From Desulfolutivibrio sulfoxidireducens (GTDB lineage: Bacteria; Desulfobacterota; Desulfovibrionia; Desulfovibrionales; Desulfovibrionaceae): DNA of 64,000 nt. The stretch lies in contig NZ_CP045508.1 in assembly GCF_013376475.1 (NCBI RefSeq), forward strand, positions 62,001 through 126,000, written 5' to 3'. The notes beneath the pieces are model-generated. The model was given only the letters and a program-made list of their open reading frames with translations, did not search any database and was not told the origin of the DNA. The translations under genes were made by a program, and so were the position numbers. This document shows, piece after piece, positions 53,301-59,512 of the stretch (the stretch's first letter is position 1; each line of letters starts with the position of its first letter).

Positions 53301-53304
53301 CCAT
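50302..53304 (-). CDS. MrfA-like DEAD/DEAH helicase fused to MrfB-like DEDD exonuclease
   Basis: A 1000-residue protein. Residues 1-about 440 are a superfamily 2 helicase: Walker A TPTASGKS (82-87), DEMH box (192-195), and QRGGRVGRSGRES. A DUF1998 region with a four-Cys cluster (CPCETGCPSCVHSPKC) follows, as in YprA/MrfA. After a Pro/Ala-rich linker (about 745-820) comes a DEDD exonuclease with D831 and E833 (VLDVET), D895 (GFNIKRFD) and Y963/D967 (EEYCRKD). In B. subtilis MrfA and MrfB are separate proteins that repair mitomycin C damage. Start at 53304 omits unconserved upstream codons. Confidence 0.85.
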   Translation of the reverse strand: METRDIAEYVRALCASEALGSFVAHHRLIPGAPARTAATLRPWPAALTELLAARGIGELYSHQAKACDLIRSGRHVAVATPTASGKSLVYLLPVLEQFLRDPESRAVFLFPLKALAQDQLRVIHEFLAPLPASARPTAAIFDGDTSAHFRRKIRENPPNILLTNPEMLHLALLPHHENWSVFFAGLTHVVVDEMHTYRGVMGSHMAHVFRRLARVCGRYGARPVFVFCSATIGNPGELARDLTGLDVPAITESGAPTGTRHFIFLNPPGSASTAAVHLLRAALHRELRTIVYTQSRKMTELIAMWLSEKAGKDGVNASRVSAYRSGFLPEERREIEARMTSGELLAVISTSALELGIDIGGLDLCVLAGYPGSVMSTWQRGGRVGRSGRESAVALLAGEDALDQYFMRNPADFFDRPPESAVINPANPAIAARHLECAASELPLRSGEPYLADPDMAAQRDRLVQKGLLLADEHGTTWYAARKRPHRDVNLRGAGGRFRIEAAGQTLGEIDEHRAYRETHPGAVYLHRGRTFEIENLDIPGRTVTAQARNVDYYTKARGNKSTEILEITGQAAAHGARVFRGRLRVTECITGYERRRVRGGTLLGIVPLDLPPLTFETDGFWFAIPRDVQEEMDRRLFHFMGAIHAMEHALIGILPLLVLTDRNDLGGISTPLHEQVGRAAVFVYDGIPGGMGLTRMAFARADEALSRTLAVIASCPCETGCPSCVHSPKCGSGNRPIDKAAARYLLELLTSRDPEPGPVPAAPKQAAAPSVTQSEPLMARDDVPHPASVRIRVGQPAAPTPSVPSAPAAAASPTVSGQDAATPRRYGVLDVETRRSAEEVGGWGNARRMGVSVAVLYDSGLDDFLSYRQEELPEMAKALSVLDLVVGFNIKRFDYQVLGGVCDFPFRGLPTLDLLEKVHERLGYRLSLDGLASATLAAKKTASGLQALAWWKEGRLDLIEEYCRKDVALTRDLYLFGREHRFLLFTNKAAKTVRLPISW

Positions 53305-53399
53305 GTGCGGTCGCGAGTCTTGCCCAAAAGGGCCGGGGGGGCAAGTGCGGGACGGGCGAGGCGTGCGATTCTCCAGGTTGGGGAACATGGCCTGCCCCC

Positions 53400-53434
53400 T
53401 TGACTGGGGCATGGTCGTGTGTATTATTCCACAC
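53400..53434 (+). promoter_or_regulatory. hicAB promoter and operator, leaderless start
   Basis: TTGACT (53400-53405), 16 bases and TATTAT (53422-53427, 5 of 6 matches) precede hicA. GTGTG (53417-53421) and CACAC (53430-53434) flank the -10 as an inverted repeat, a likely HicB operator. The start predicted seven bases after the -10 is the A of the hicA ATG, and no ribosome binding site exists. Confidence 0.58.
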
Positions 53435-53623
53435 ATGGACAGCCGCGCGATCATCAAGAAACTCGAGCAACGCGGCTGGCGTCATGTGCGCACGGTGGGC
53501 AGCCACCACATTTTCGAGCACCCGGACTATCCCGAGATCGTCACCGTGCCGCATCCGAAAAAGGATCTGCCCCCGGGGACGCTTCGCGGCATTCTCAAGA
53601 CCGGGCGGATCGAACGTCAATAG
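53435..53623 (+). CDS. hicA: HicA-type mRNA interferase toxin
   Basis: A 62-residue double-stranded-RNA-binding-fold toxin that cleaves mRNA. The catalytic histidine is in VRTVGSHHIFEHP near residue 24, followed by VTVPHPKKDLPPGTLRGIL; all conserved positions are present, so it should be active. Its order (toxin first) differs from the hicBA pair at 33191-33595. The message is probably leaderless. It is divergent from the helicase-exonuclease gene across a 130-base gap. Confidence 0.9.
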   Translation: MDSRAIIKKLEQRGWRHVRTVGSHHIFEHPDYPEIVTVPHPKKDLPPGTLRGILKTGRIERQ

Positions 53624-53676
53624 GTCAGGAAAAGGCCGGCGCGCCCCGCGCGCGGCACGGCGGAAAGGGAGGCGGC

Positions 53677-54105
53677 ATGACGGCGTATATCGCGATGATT
53701 CACAAGGACCCGGACAGCGACTACGGGGTGTCGTTTCCCGATTTCCCGGGCTGCGTGACCGCCGGGAGCACCCTGGAGGAGGCTCGGGAGATGGCCGACG
53801 AGGCCCTTGGCGCCCATGTGGGCTACCTTCGGGAAACGGGGCGTGCCGTGCCGGAGCCCACAACCCTGGACGCGATCATGGCCGATCCGGAAACCGCCGG
53901 GGCGGTTTCGTTTCTGGTGGTTTCCGTGCCCGAGGCCAAGCAAAAGCCGGTGAGGATCAATGTCATGATTCCGGATGCGGACCTGCGCCGCATCGACGCC
54001 ACGGCCCGTCGCCTGGGCATGTCCCGCTCTTCGCTTCTGGTGCGGGCGGCCCGGAAGTTCCTCCTGGCCGGGAGCGGTCCGGCTACTCCGGCTGATACCC
54101 CTTAA
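53677..54105 (+). CDS. hicB: HicB-type antitoxin with DNA-binding C-terminus
   Basis: A 142-residue antitoxin. The N-terminal partial RNase H fold (YGVSFPDFPGCVTAGSTLEE) binds HicA; the C-terminal part (VRINVMIPDADLRRIDATAR, then LGMSRSSLLVRAARKFLL) is a ribbon-helix-helix for the operator. GGGAGG precedes the ATG. Its 3' end overlaps the convergent lipoprotein gene by 23 bases. It starts 53 bases after hicA. Confidence 0.88.
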   Translation: MTAYIAMIHKDPDSDYGVSFPDFPGCVTAGSTLEEAREMADEALGAHVGYLRETGRAVPEPTTLDAIMADPETAGAVSFLVVSVPEAKQKPVRINVMIPDADLRRIDATARRLGMSRSSLLVRAARKFLLAGSGPATPADTP

Positions 54106-54319
54106 GCTTCATGCACTTGTCCACCAGGGACTCGATGCGCTCCAGGCGGTCGTCGTTGTCCACCACCCCGGCCGTGGCCTTCTCGGCCTCGTACTGGCAT
54201 TCCATGTGGTCCCGTTCGGTGTCGTTCTTCGATTTGTCAGCGCTTGAGTAATACGTTTTGCTTCCGCATCCGAATGCGAAAAGCGATATTACCAGAGCAA
54301 TCAAGAGAACTTTGACCAT
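54083..54319 (-). CDS. Small lipoprotein, unknown function
   Basis: A 78-residue protein with a lipoprotein signal (VKVLLIALVISLFAFGCGS; lipobox FAFGC). The mature part is charged and helical, with two further Cys (MECQYEAEKA, VDKCMKLKG) that could pair. No family recognised. Its end overlaps hicB convergently. The 130-base stretch between it and the sigma54 regulator shows no other gene. Confidence 0.65.
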   Translation of the reverse strand: MVKVLLIALVISLFAFGCGSKTYYSSADKSKNDTERDHMECQYEAEKATAGVVDNDDRLERIESLVDKCMKLKGYQPE

Positions 54320-54449
54320 TTCCGTGCCCTCCAGGGGCGCACGTCGGAGTGCGGAATCCGACGTCAGGCGCATGTTCCCACGCCGGCCGCCACAGGCCCT
54401 CGGCCGCCGGGCAGGGTGTTCAAAATGATCGCGGACCGCAGGCAAACCG

Positions 54450-55823
54450 CTAATGGCCCGTCAATTTGTACTTTTTGAGCTTGTACTGCAAGAGGCTCTT
54501 GGAAAGTCCGAGCATCTCGGCGGCCTTGACCTGCACGAAGTTGGACCGGGCCAGGGCCCGGCGCACCAGGGCGGCCTCGATCTTCTCCAGGGTTTCGTTG
54601 AGGTTGATGCGCACGGGCAAAAGATCCACGGCGCTTTTGTACTGCGATTCCTCGTCTTTTATCTCCAGGGGCAGGTCCTCCACCCCGATGACCTCCCCGG
54701 AGGACAAAACCACGCAGCGCTCGATGACGTTTTGCAACTGGCGCACGTTACCCGGCCATTCGTAGGCCGTGAGATAGTCGATGGCCTCGGGGGAAAACCC
54801 CTTGAAGGGCTTGGCGTTTTCCGCCGCATAGCGTTCCAGGAAATGGGCCGCCAGGATGGGAATGTCCTCCCGGCGCTCACGAAGGGGCGGCATGTCCAGG
54901 CGGACCACGTTCAAGCGGTAGAACAGGTCCTCGCGGAATTCCCCGGCGGCCACGGCCTCTTCCAGGTTCTTGTTGGTGGCCGCCAGCACCCGGATGTCCA
55001 CCTCGATGGTCTCCGAGCCGCCCACCCGCTCGATCTTGCGCTCCTGGAGCACGCGCAAAAGCTTGACCTGCAAATCGGCTGAAAGCTCCCCGATCTCGTC
55101 CAAAAAGATCGTGCCCTCGTGGGCCATCTCGAACCGGCCCCGTTTGCGGGCCACCGCGCCCGTGAACGACCCCTTCTCGTGCCCGAAAAGCTCGCTCTCC
55201 AGCACCCCGGAGCTTAAGGCCATGCAGTTGATCGAGATGAACGGCCCTTTTTTGCGCGGCGAGGCGTAATGGATGGCCTTGGCGATGAGTTCCTTGCCCG
55301 TGCCCGACTCGCCGGTGATCAGCACCGTGCTTTTCGACGGCGCGGCCTTGGTCACCAGTTCCAGGACCCGCAGCATGGCCTTGCCCCGGCCGATGATCTG
55401 ATGCTGGGAATAGCGGTCCTCCAGGCTTTGGCGCAGCATGATGTTCTCGCGCTGGGCCGCGGCGAACCGGGCCGCCTTGTCCACGGTCAAAAGAAGCTCG
55501 TCGTTGGCAAAGGGCTTGGCGATGTAGTCGAAGGCCCCGTAGCGCATGGCCTCAACCGCGCCCTCGATGCTGCCGAAGGCGGTCATGATGATCACCGGCA
55601 CGTGGGCGTAGTTCTTTTTTACGAACTCCAAGACCTGCTGCCCGGTGATCTTGGGCATCTTCATGTCCGTGATCACCACGTCCACCTCGGACTCCTCCAG
55701 ATAGGCCAGGCCCATCTCCGGATCGTCCAGGGGGGTCACCGCATAGCCCGCGTCCGTGAGCATGGCGTCCAGAATCAGCAGATAGTTTTTCTCGTCGTCA
55801 AGTATCAGGATCTGGCTGGGCAT
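54450..55823 (-). CDS. Sigma54-dependent response regulator, NtrC/ZraR type
   Basis: A 457-residue activator. The receiver has LILDDEKNY and acceptor Asp in VVITDMKMP near residue 53. The AAA+ core has ITGESGTGKELIAKAIH, the GSFTGA loop (variant of GAFTGA) and GTIFLDEIGE. The Fis-type HTH closes the protein (KAAEMLGLSKSLLQYKLKKY). It lies 13 bases after a histidine kinase gene, which is surely its partner. GSFTGA instead of GAFTGA is a known functional variant. Confidence 0.94.
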   Translation of the reverse strand: MPSQILILDDEKNYLLILDAMLTDAGYAVTPLDDPEMGLAYLEESEVDVVITDMKMPKITGQQVLEFVKKNYAHVPVIIMTAFGSIEGAVEAMRYGAFDYIAKPFANDELLLTVDKAARFAAAQRENIMLRQSLEDRYSQHQIIGRGKAMLRVLELVTKAAPSKSTVLITGESGTGKELIAKAIHYASPRKKGPFISINCMALSSGVLESELFGHEKGSFTGAVARKRGRFEMAHEGTIFLDEIGELSADLQVKLLRVLQERKIERVGGSETIEVDIRVLAATNKNLEEAVAAGEFREDLFYRLNVVRLDMPPLRERREDIPILAAHFLERYAAENAKPFKGFSPEAIDYLTAYEWPGNVRQLQNVIERCVVLSSGEVIGVEDLPLEIKDEESQYKSAVDLLPVRINLNETLEKIEAALVRRALARSNFVQVKAAEMLGLSKSLLQYKLKKYKLTGH

Positions 55824-55836
55824 GACTCCCGCCTCC

Positions 55837-57282
55837 TTAGGGTCGGGGGAAGAGCATCTCCACCTTGGCGCCGCCGGTTTCGGTGTTGTCCAGGGTCAGG
55901 GTGGCGTTATGGCTTTCCAGGATGTTTTTGACAATGGCCAGCCCAAGTCCGGTGCCGGTGTCCTTGGTGGTGAAAAACGGGTCCGGGGCCTTGTCCTTGT
56001 GGCGTGGATCGAAGCCGGGGCCGGTGTCGGCGATGGTCAGAAGCGTGCCGTCCGCGGGTTGGGAGACCTGGAGGGAAAGGTGATGCCCCTCGGGACGCGG
56101 GGCCTGGCTCATGGCGTCCAGGGCGTTGCCCACGATGTTGTACACGGCCCGGTAGAGCAGATCCTTGTCGCCCTTCACGGGAATGTCCGCGTCGTAGCCT
56201 CGGGTGACGGTCACGCCGTGCTCCTCGCATTTGGATTCCAGAAAGGCCAGGACCTGATCCAGGATGGCGGACAGGTTCACGTCGTCCTGGCGGGGGGTCT
56301 TGGGCCGGGCGTAGTCCAGAAAGTCGCCCACGGTCTTGCTCAAGCGCTTGGACTCGTCGAAGATGGCGGCCAGAATGCGGCTATTGGGATCGTTTGTGCC
56401 CTGGGCCTTTTTGAGCAGAAGCTCGGCGCTGCTGCGGATGATTCCCAGGGGATTTCTGATCTCGTGGGCGATGCCGGCCACCACGCGGCCCATGCCGGCC
56501 AGCTTTTCCTGCTGTTGCAGCTCGCGTTCCAGGGCCTCGCGTTCCTGGATGCGCTGGGCGTTGATGCGCCCGGCCCGGCGCATGATCATGCTCAGGGAGA
56601 AAAAAAGGGCCAGGGAGGAGGCCCCGGCGGAGAGGATGATGATGCGCTGGAAATTGACGATTTTCTGGTAGTCGTCGGTGATGTCCTGGGTGATCTCCAA
56701 AACGCCCATGATCACCCCGGCCGGGGCCCCCGAGGACAGGGGGCGTTCGGTGCGCAGGGGATAGATGGTGCGCAGGATGACCGAGCCGGCCTGGGGGTTG
56801 AAGTCCAGGATGCCGCCCAGGGCCCCGGAGCGGCTTAAGACCTGGAAATCGCTTTTGCCCTGGTCCATGGCCTCGACAACGGCCTCGCCGGTGTAGCCGG
56901 TCTGGCCGATCAGGTCCTTTTCCGTGGCGTAGGAGATGCGTTTCTCGAAATCATAGATACGCAGCTCCATGACATGGAAGCTGTGGATGGTGGAGGTGAT
57001 GACTTTTTCGAGCTGCTCGTACTGGGCGGGCTGCTGCAGCTCCACCCGGCCGAACCCCAGGACCGTGGGCAGGGTGAAGCGCTGGTATATCTGGTGGTTG
57101 AGGTTTTCGGCCAGAAGGCGCGCGAACTCCTTTTGCTTGGACAGGACCTCCTGACGGCCGTAGTTGGATAAAAAGATGGACAAAAAGAGGTTGATGAGCA
57201 GGATGAACGCCAGGGAGCTCCAGGAAATGAATTTGACCAGTCCCAGGGACTGTTCCACGTCCTTGGCGGGCTTTTTCTTCAA
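55837..57282 (-). CDS. Membrane sensor histidine kinase (NtrB/ZraS type)
   Basis: A 481-residue kinase with two membrane helices (residues about 17-38 and 216-236) around a periplasmic sensor of about 175 residues. The phosphohistidine is in VVAGIAHEIRNPLGIIRSS near residue 279. The ATPase has N box IVGNALDAMSQ, G1 TIADTGPGFDP and G2 TGLGLAIVKNIL. No HAMP or PAS domain is obvious, only a short coiled coil. The signal is unknown. It is 57 bases downstream of an aminotransferase gene and 13 bases before its regulator. Confidence 0.92.
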   Translation of the reverse strand: MKKKPAKDVEQSLGLVKFISWSSLAFILLINLFLSIFLSNYGRQEVLSKQKEFARLLAENLNHQIYQRFTLPTVLGFGRVELQQPAQYEQLEKVITSTIHSFHVMELRIYDFEKRISYATEKDLIGQTGYTGEAVVEAMDQGKSDFQVLSRSGALGGILDFNPQAGSVILRTIYPLRTERPLSSGAPAGVIMGVLEITQDITDDYQKIVNFQRIIILSAGASSLALFFSLSMIMRRAGRINAQRIQEREALERELQQQEKLAGMGRVVAGIAHEIRNPLGIIRSSAELLLKKAQGTNDPNSRILAAIFDESKRLSKTVGDFLDYARPKTPRQDDVNLSAILDQVLAFLESKCEEHGVTVTRGYDADIPVKGDKDLLYRAVYNIVGNALDAMSQAPRPEGHHLSLQVSQPADGTLLTIADTGPGFDPRHKDKAPDPFFTTKDTGTGLGLAIVKNILESHNATLTLDNTETGGAKVEMLFPRP

Positions 57283-57339
57283 GAAGTCTCCTTCGGCCAG
57301 GTCGGCCGGCCGGGGAAAGCGGGGGCGTCCGGTCCGGAC

Positions 57340-58512
57340 CTACCCCATAAGCACACGGCCCATGAGCGTCAGGGCCTGCTCCAGGGAGGCGTCGTCCGTG
57401 GCGTAGGACAGGCGCAGACAGGCGTCGTCGCCGAACGCCACGCCGGGCACGGTGACCACCCCGGTCGCGTCCATGATCTTGGCGCACAGGGCCGTGCTGT
57501 CCGGGGCGTCAGGGGTGAAGTAGCCGGACAGGTCGGGAAAGAGGTAGAAGGCCCCCTGCGGGGTGGGGCACACGGCCCGGTCCCAGGTCTTTATGATCCG
57601 AAGGGCCAGATCGCGGCGGCGGACAAAGGCCCGGCGCATGGCGTCCACGGCGTCGTAGGGGCCGGTCAGGGCGGCCACGGCGGCCTTTTGGACAAAGGAG
57701 CAGACGTTCGAGGTGCTTTGGCCCTGGAGCTTGGCCATGGCCTTGATCAGATCGGGATGGGCCAGGCAATAGCCCAGCCGCCAGCCGGTCATGGAGAAGC
57801 TTTTGGCCAGGCCGTTGGCGATGCCCACCATCTCCGGTCTTTTCGCCCACCATCCGGCCATGGAGGCGGGCTTGGCCGGCTCGTAGACCAGTTGGTCGTA
57901 GATTTCGTCGGAAAGGATGAACACGTCCCGGGAAAAGGCCCATGCGGCGATGGCGTCCAGTTCGGCCTGGGTGTGGTGGCAGCCCGTGGGATTGGACGGC
58001 GAATTGAGGATGAGCAGGGTGGTCTTGGGGGTGCGGGCTTTTTCCAGGGCCTCCACCGTGACCTTGAACCCGCTGTGCGCCGTGGTGGGCACGGCCACCG
58101 GCTCGGCCCCGGCCAGCCGGACCATGTCCGGGTAGCTGACCCAGTAGGGGGCGGGGATGAGGGCCTCGTCGCCGGGGTTCATATAGGCCATAAGCAGGTT
58201 ATAGAGGGCCTGCTTGCCGCCGTTGGTGGCCATGGTGGCCTCGGGCGGGGCCGTCACGTCCCAAAAACGCTTGAAATATCCGGCGATGGCCGCGCGCAGT
58301 TCCGGAATGCCGGGCACGGCGGTATAGCGGGTGAAGTCGGCGTCGAGGGCCGCCTTGGCCGCCTCCTTGACATGGGACGGGGTGGGGAAATCCGGCTCCC
58401 CGACGGACAGATCCAGGACCCGGCGGCCGGCGGCCTTCATTTCCTTGGCCTTGGCGCTCATGGCCAGGGTGGCCGAGGGTTTGATGCAGTTCATGCGCAG
58501 GGCGGTGAGCAT
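57340..58512 (-). CDS. Pyridoxal-phosphate aminotransferase, class I (AspC-like)
   Basis: A 390-residue aminotransferase. The fold-type I features are present: GEPDFPTP near residue 38, NGGKQALYNLL near residue 96, NSPSNPTGCHH near residue 170, the lysine that binds PLP in LAKSFSMTGWRLG near residue 235, and a C-terminal arginine in CLRLSYAT near residue 371. It is closest to aspartate/prephenate aminotransferases; substrate not certain. An alternative ATG six codons later is possible. It may share a transcript with the two-component pair. Confidence 0.9.
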   Translation of the reverse strand: MLTALRMNCIKPSATLAMSAKAKEMKAAGRRVLDLSVGEPDFPTPSHVKEAAKAALDADFTRYTAVPGIPELRAAIAGYFKRFWDVTAPPEATMATNGGKQALYNLLMAYMNPGDEALIPAPYWVSYPDMVRLAGAEPVAVPTTAHSGFKVTVEALEKARTPKTTLLILNSPSNPTGCHHTQAELDAIAAWAFSRDVFILSDEIYDQLVYEPAKPASMAGWWAKRPEMVGIANGLAKSFSMTGWRLGYCLAHPDLIKAMAKLQGQSTSNVCSFVQKAAVAALTGPYDAVDAMRRAFVRRRDLALRIIKTWDRAVCPTPQGAFYLFPDLSGYFTPDAPDSTALCAKIMDATGVVTVPGVAFGDDACLRLSYATDDASLEQALTLMGRVLMG

Positions 58513-58557
58513 GTGGCGCTTCCCCGTTGTCGTAAGAGGTTGACCTGAAACACGCGG

Positions 58558-59400
58558 ATGGGCGAAAACGTCATCCCGGGCGTCCTTGTAGTGGATAACG
58601 CGAAAAAGGTAAATTCTCGGGCGAAGGCGGCCGCCTCCCCCCTGATCGTTTTTCCGGGGGGGCTGCGCCTGGCCAGGCTGGTCCGCCGTCACAAGCGGTT
58701 TCTGGTGGACGTGCGCGACGGCTCGGACATTTTCACCGCGCATACCAACAACACCGGGAGCATGCTCGGGCTTGCCCGCCCGGACACGCCGGTCCTTTTG
58801 TCCGTAAGCGACAACCCGGCCCGCCGGCTGGCCCACACCCTGGAGATGGCGCGCCTGGACGCCTTCGGGGGCGGATTTTGGGTGGGCGTCAATACCCTTG
58901 TTCCCAACCGGCTCCTTGGCGCGGCCTTTGCCGCCGGGCGGTTGCCGGAGATCTCGGGGGACCCGGCCGACGCCGCCTACGACCGCATCCGGCCCGAGCC
59001 GGCCTTTGCCCGGGGGCGGCTGGACGCCCGGCTCACCGGCCCCGCCGGGACCCTTCTGGTCGAGACCAAGAACGTGACCCTGGTCGAGGACGAGGTGGCC
59101 CTTTTCCCGGACGCGCCCACCGAACGCGGCCGCAAGCACCTGGAAGAACTGGTCCGGGTGGCCCGCGAGGGACGGGGAAACGGGGTGCGGGCGGCCTGTG
59201 TTTTCGTGGTGCAGCGGCCGGACGGGCGGTGTTTCGGCCCGGCGGACGTAATCGATTCGGACTATGCGGCGCTTTTCTGGCGGGCCGTGGACGCCGGGGT
59301 GCTCATGTGGCCGGTGCGGGCCGACGTGGGCCCCGACGGCATTTGGCTGGGGGCGAGGCTGCCTCTTGTTCGGCGTCCGGATGGCCTCCGGTCGGGGTGA
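58558..59400 (+). CDS. sfsA: SfsA family nuclease-like protein
   Basis: A 280-residue SfsA protein, a family with an N-terminal OB-like and a C-terminal restriction-endonuclease-like domain. ARLVRRHKRFLVDV, HTNNTGSMLGL, VGVNTLVPNRLL, LVETKNVTL and FPDAPTERGRKHL are conserved, with Asp/Glu/Lys of a PD-(D/E)XK site. The first 33 residues are not conserved, so a GTG at 58591 may be the true start. Only 45 bases separate it from the divergent aminotransferase gene. Confidence 0.9.
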   Translation: MGENVIPGVLVVDNAKKVNSRAKAAASPLIVFPGGLRLARLVRRHKRFLVDVRDGSDIFTAHTNNTGSMLGLARPDTPVLLSVSDNPARRLAHTLEMARLDAFGGGFWVGVNTLVPNRLLGAAFAAGRLPEISGDPADAAYDRIRPEPAFARGRLDARLTGPAGTLLVETKNVTLVEDEVALFPDAPTERGRKHLEELVRVAREGRGNGVRAACVFVVQRPDGRCFGPADVIDSDYAALFWRAVDAGVLMWPVRADVGPDGIWLGARLPLVRRPDGLRSG

Positions 59401-59512
59401 CAATCGGGAAAGAAGGCCGTATGTGTGGAAATGTTTTTACGGGGCGAAAGGCCGACCCAAAGCGGCCCAAGGCCGCCGCGCCGACATCTTCAACAAACCA
59501 CAACGAGCATCC

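Noticed and set aside
58540-58557. Sigma70 promoter for sfsA from the TTGACC in the 45-base divergent gap
   Set aside because: No -10 lies at the right distance, so I could not support a promoter in either direction.
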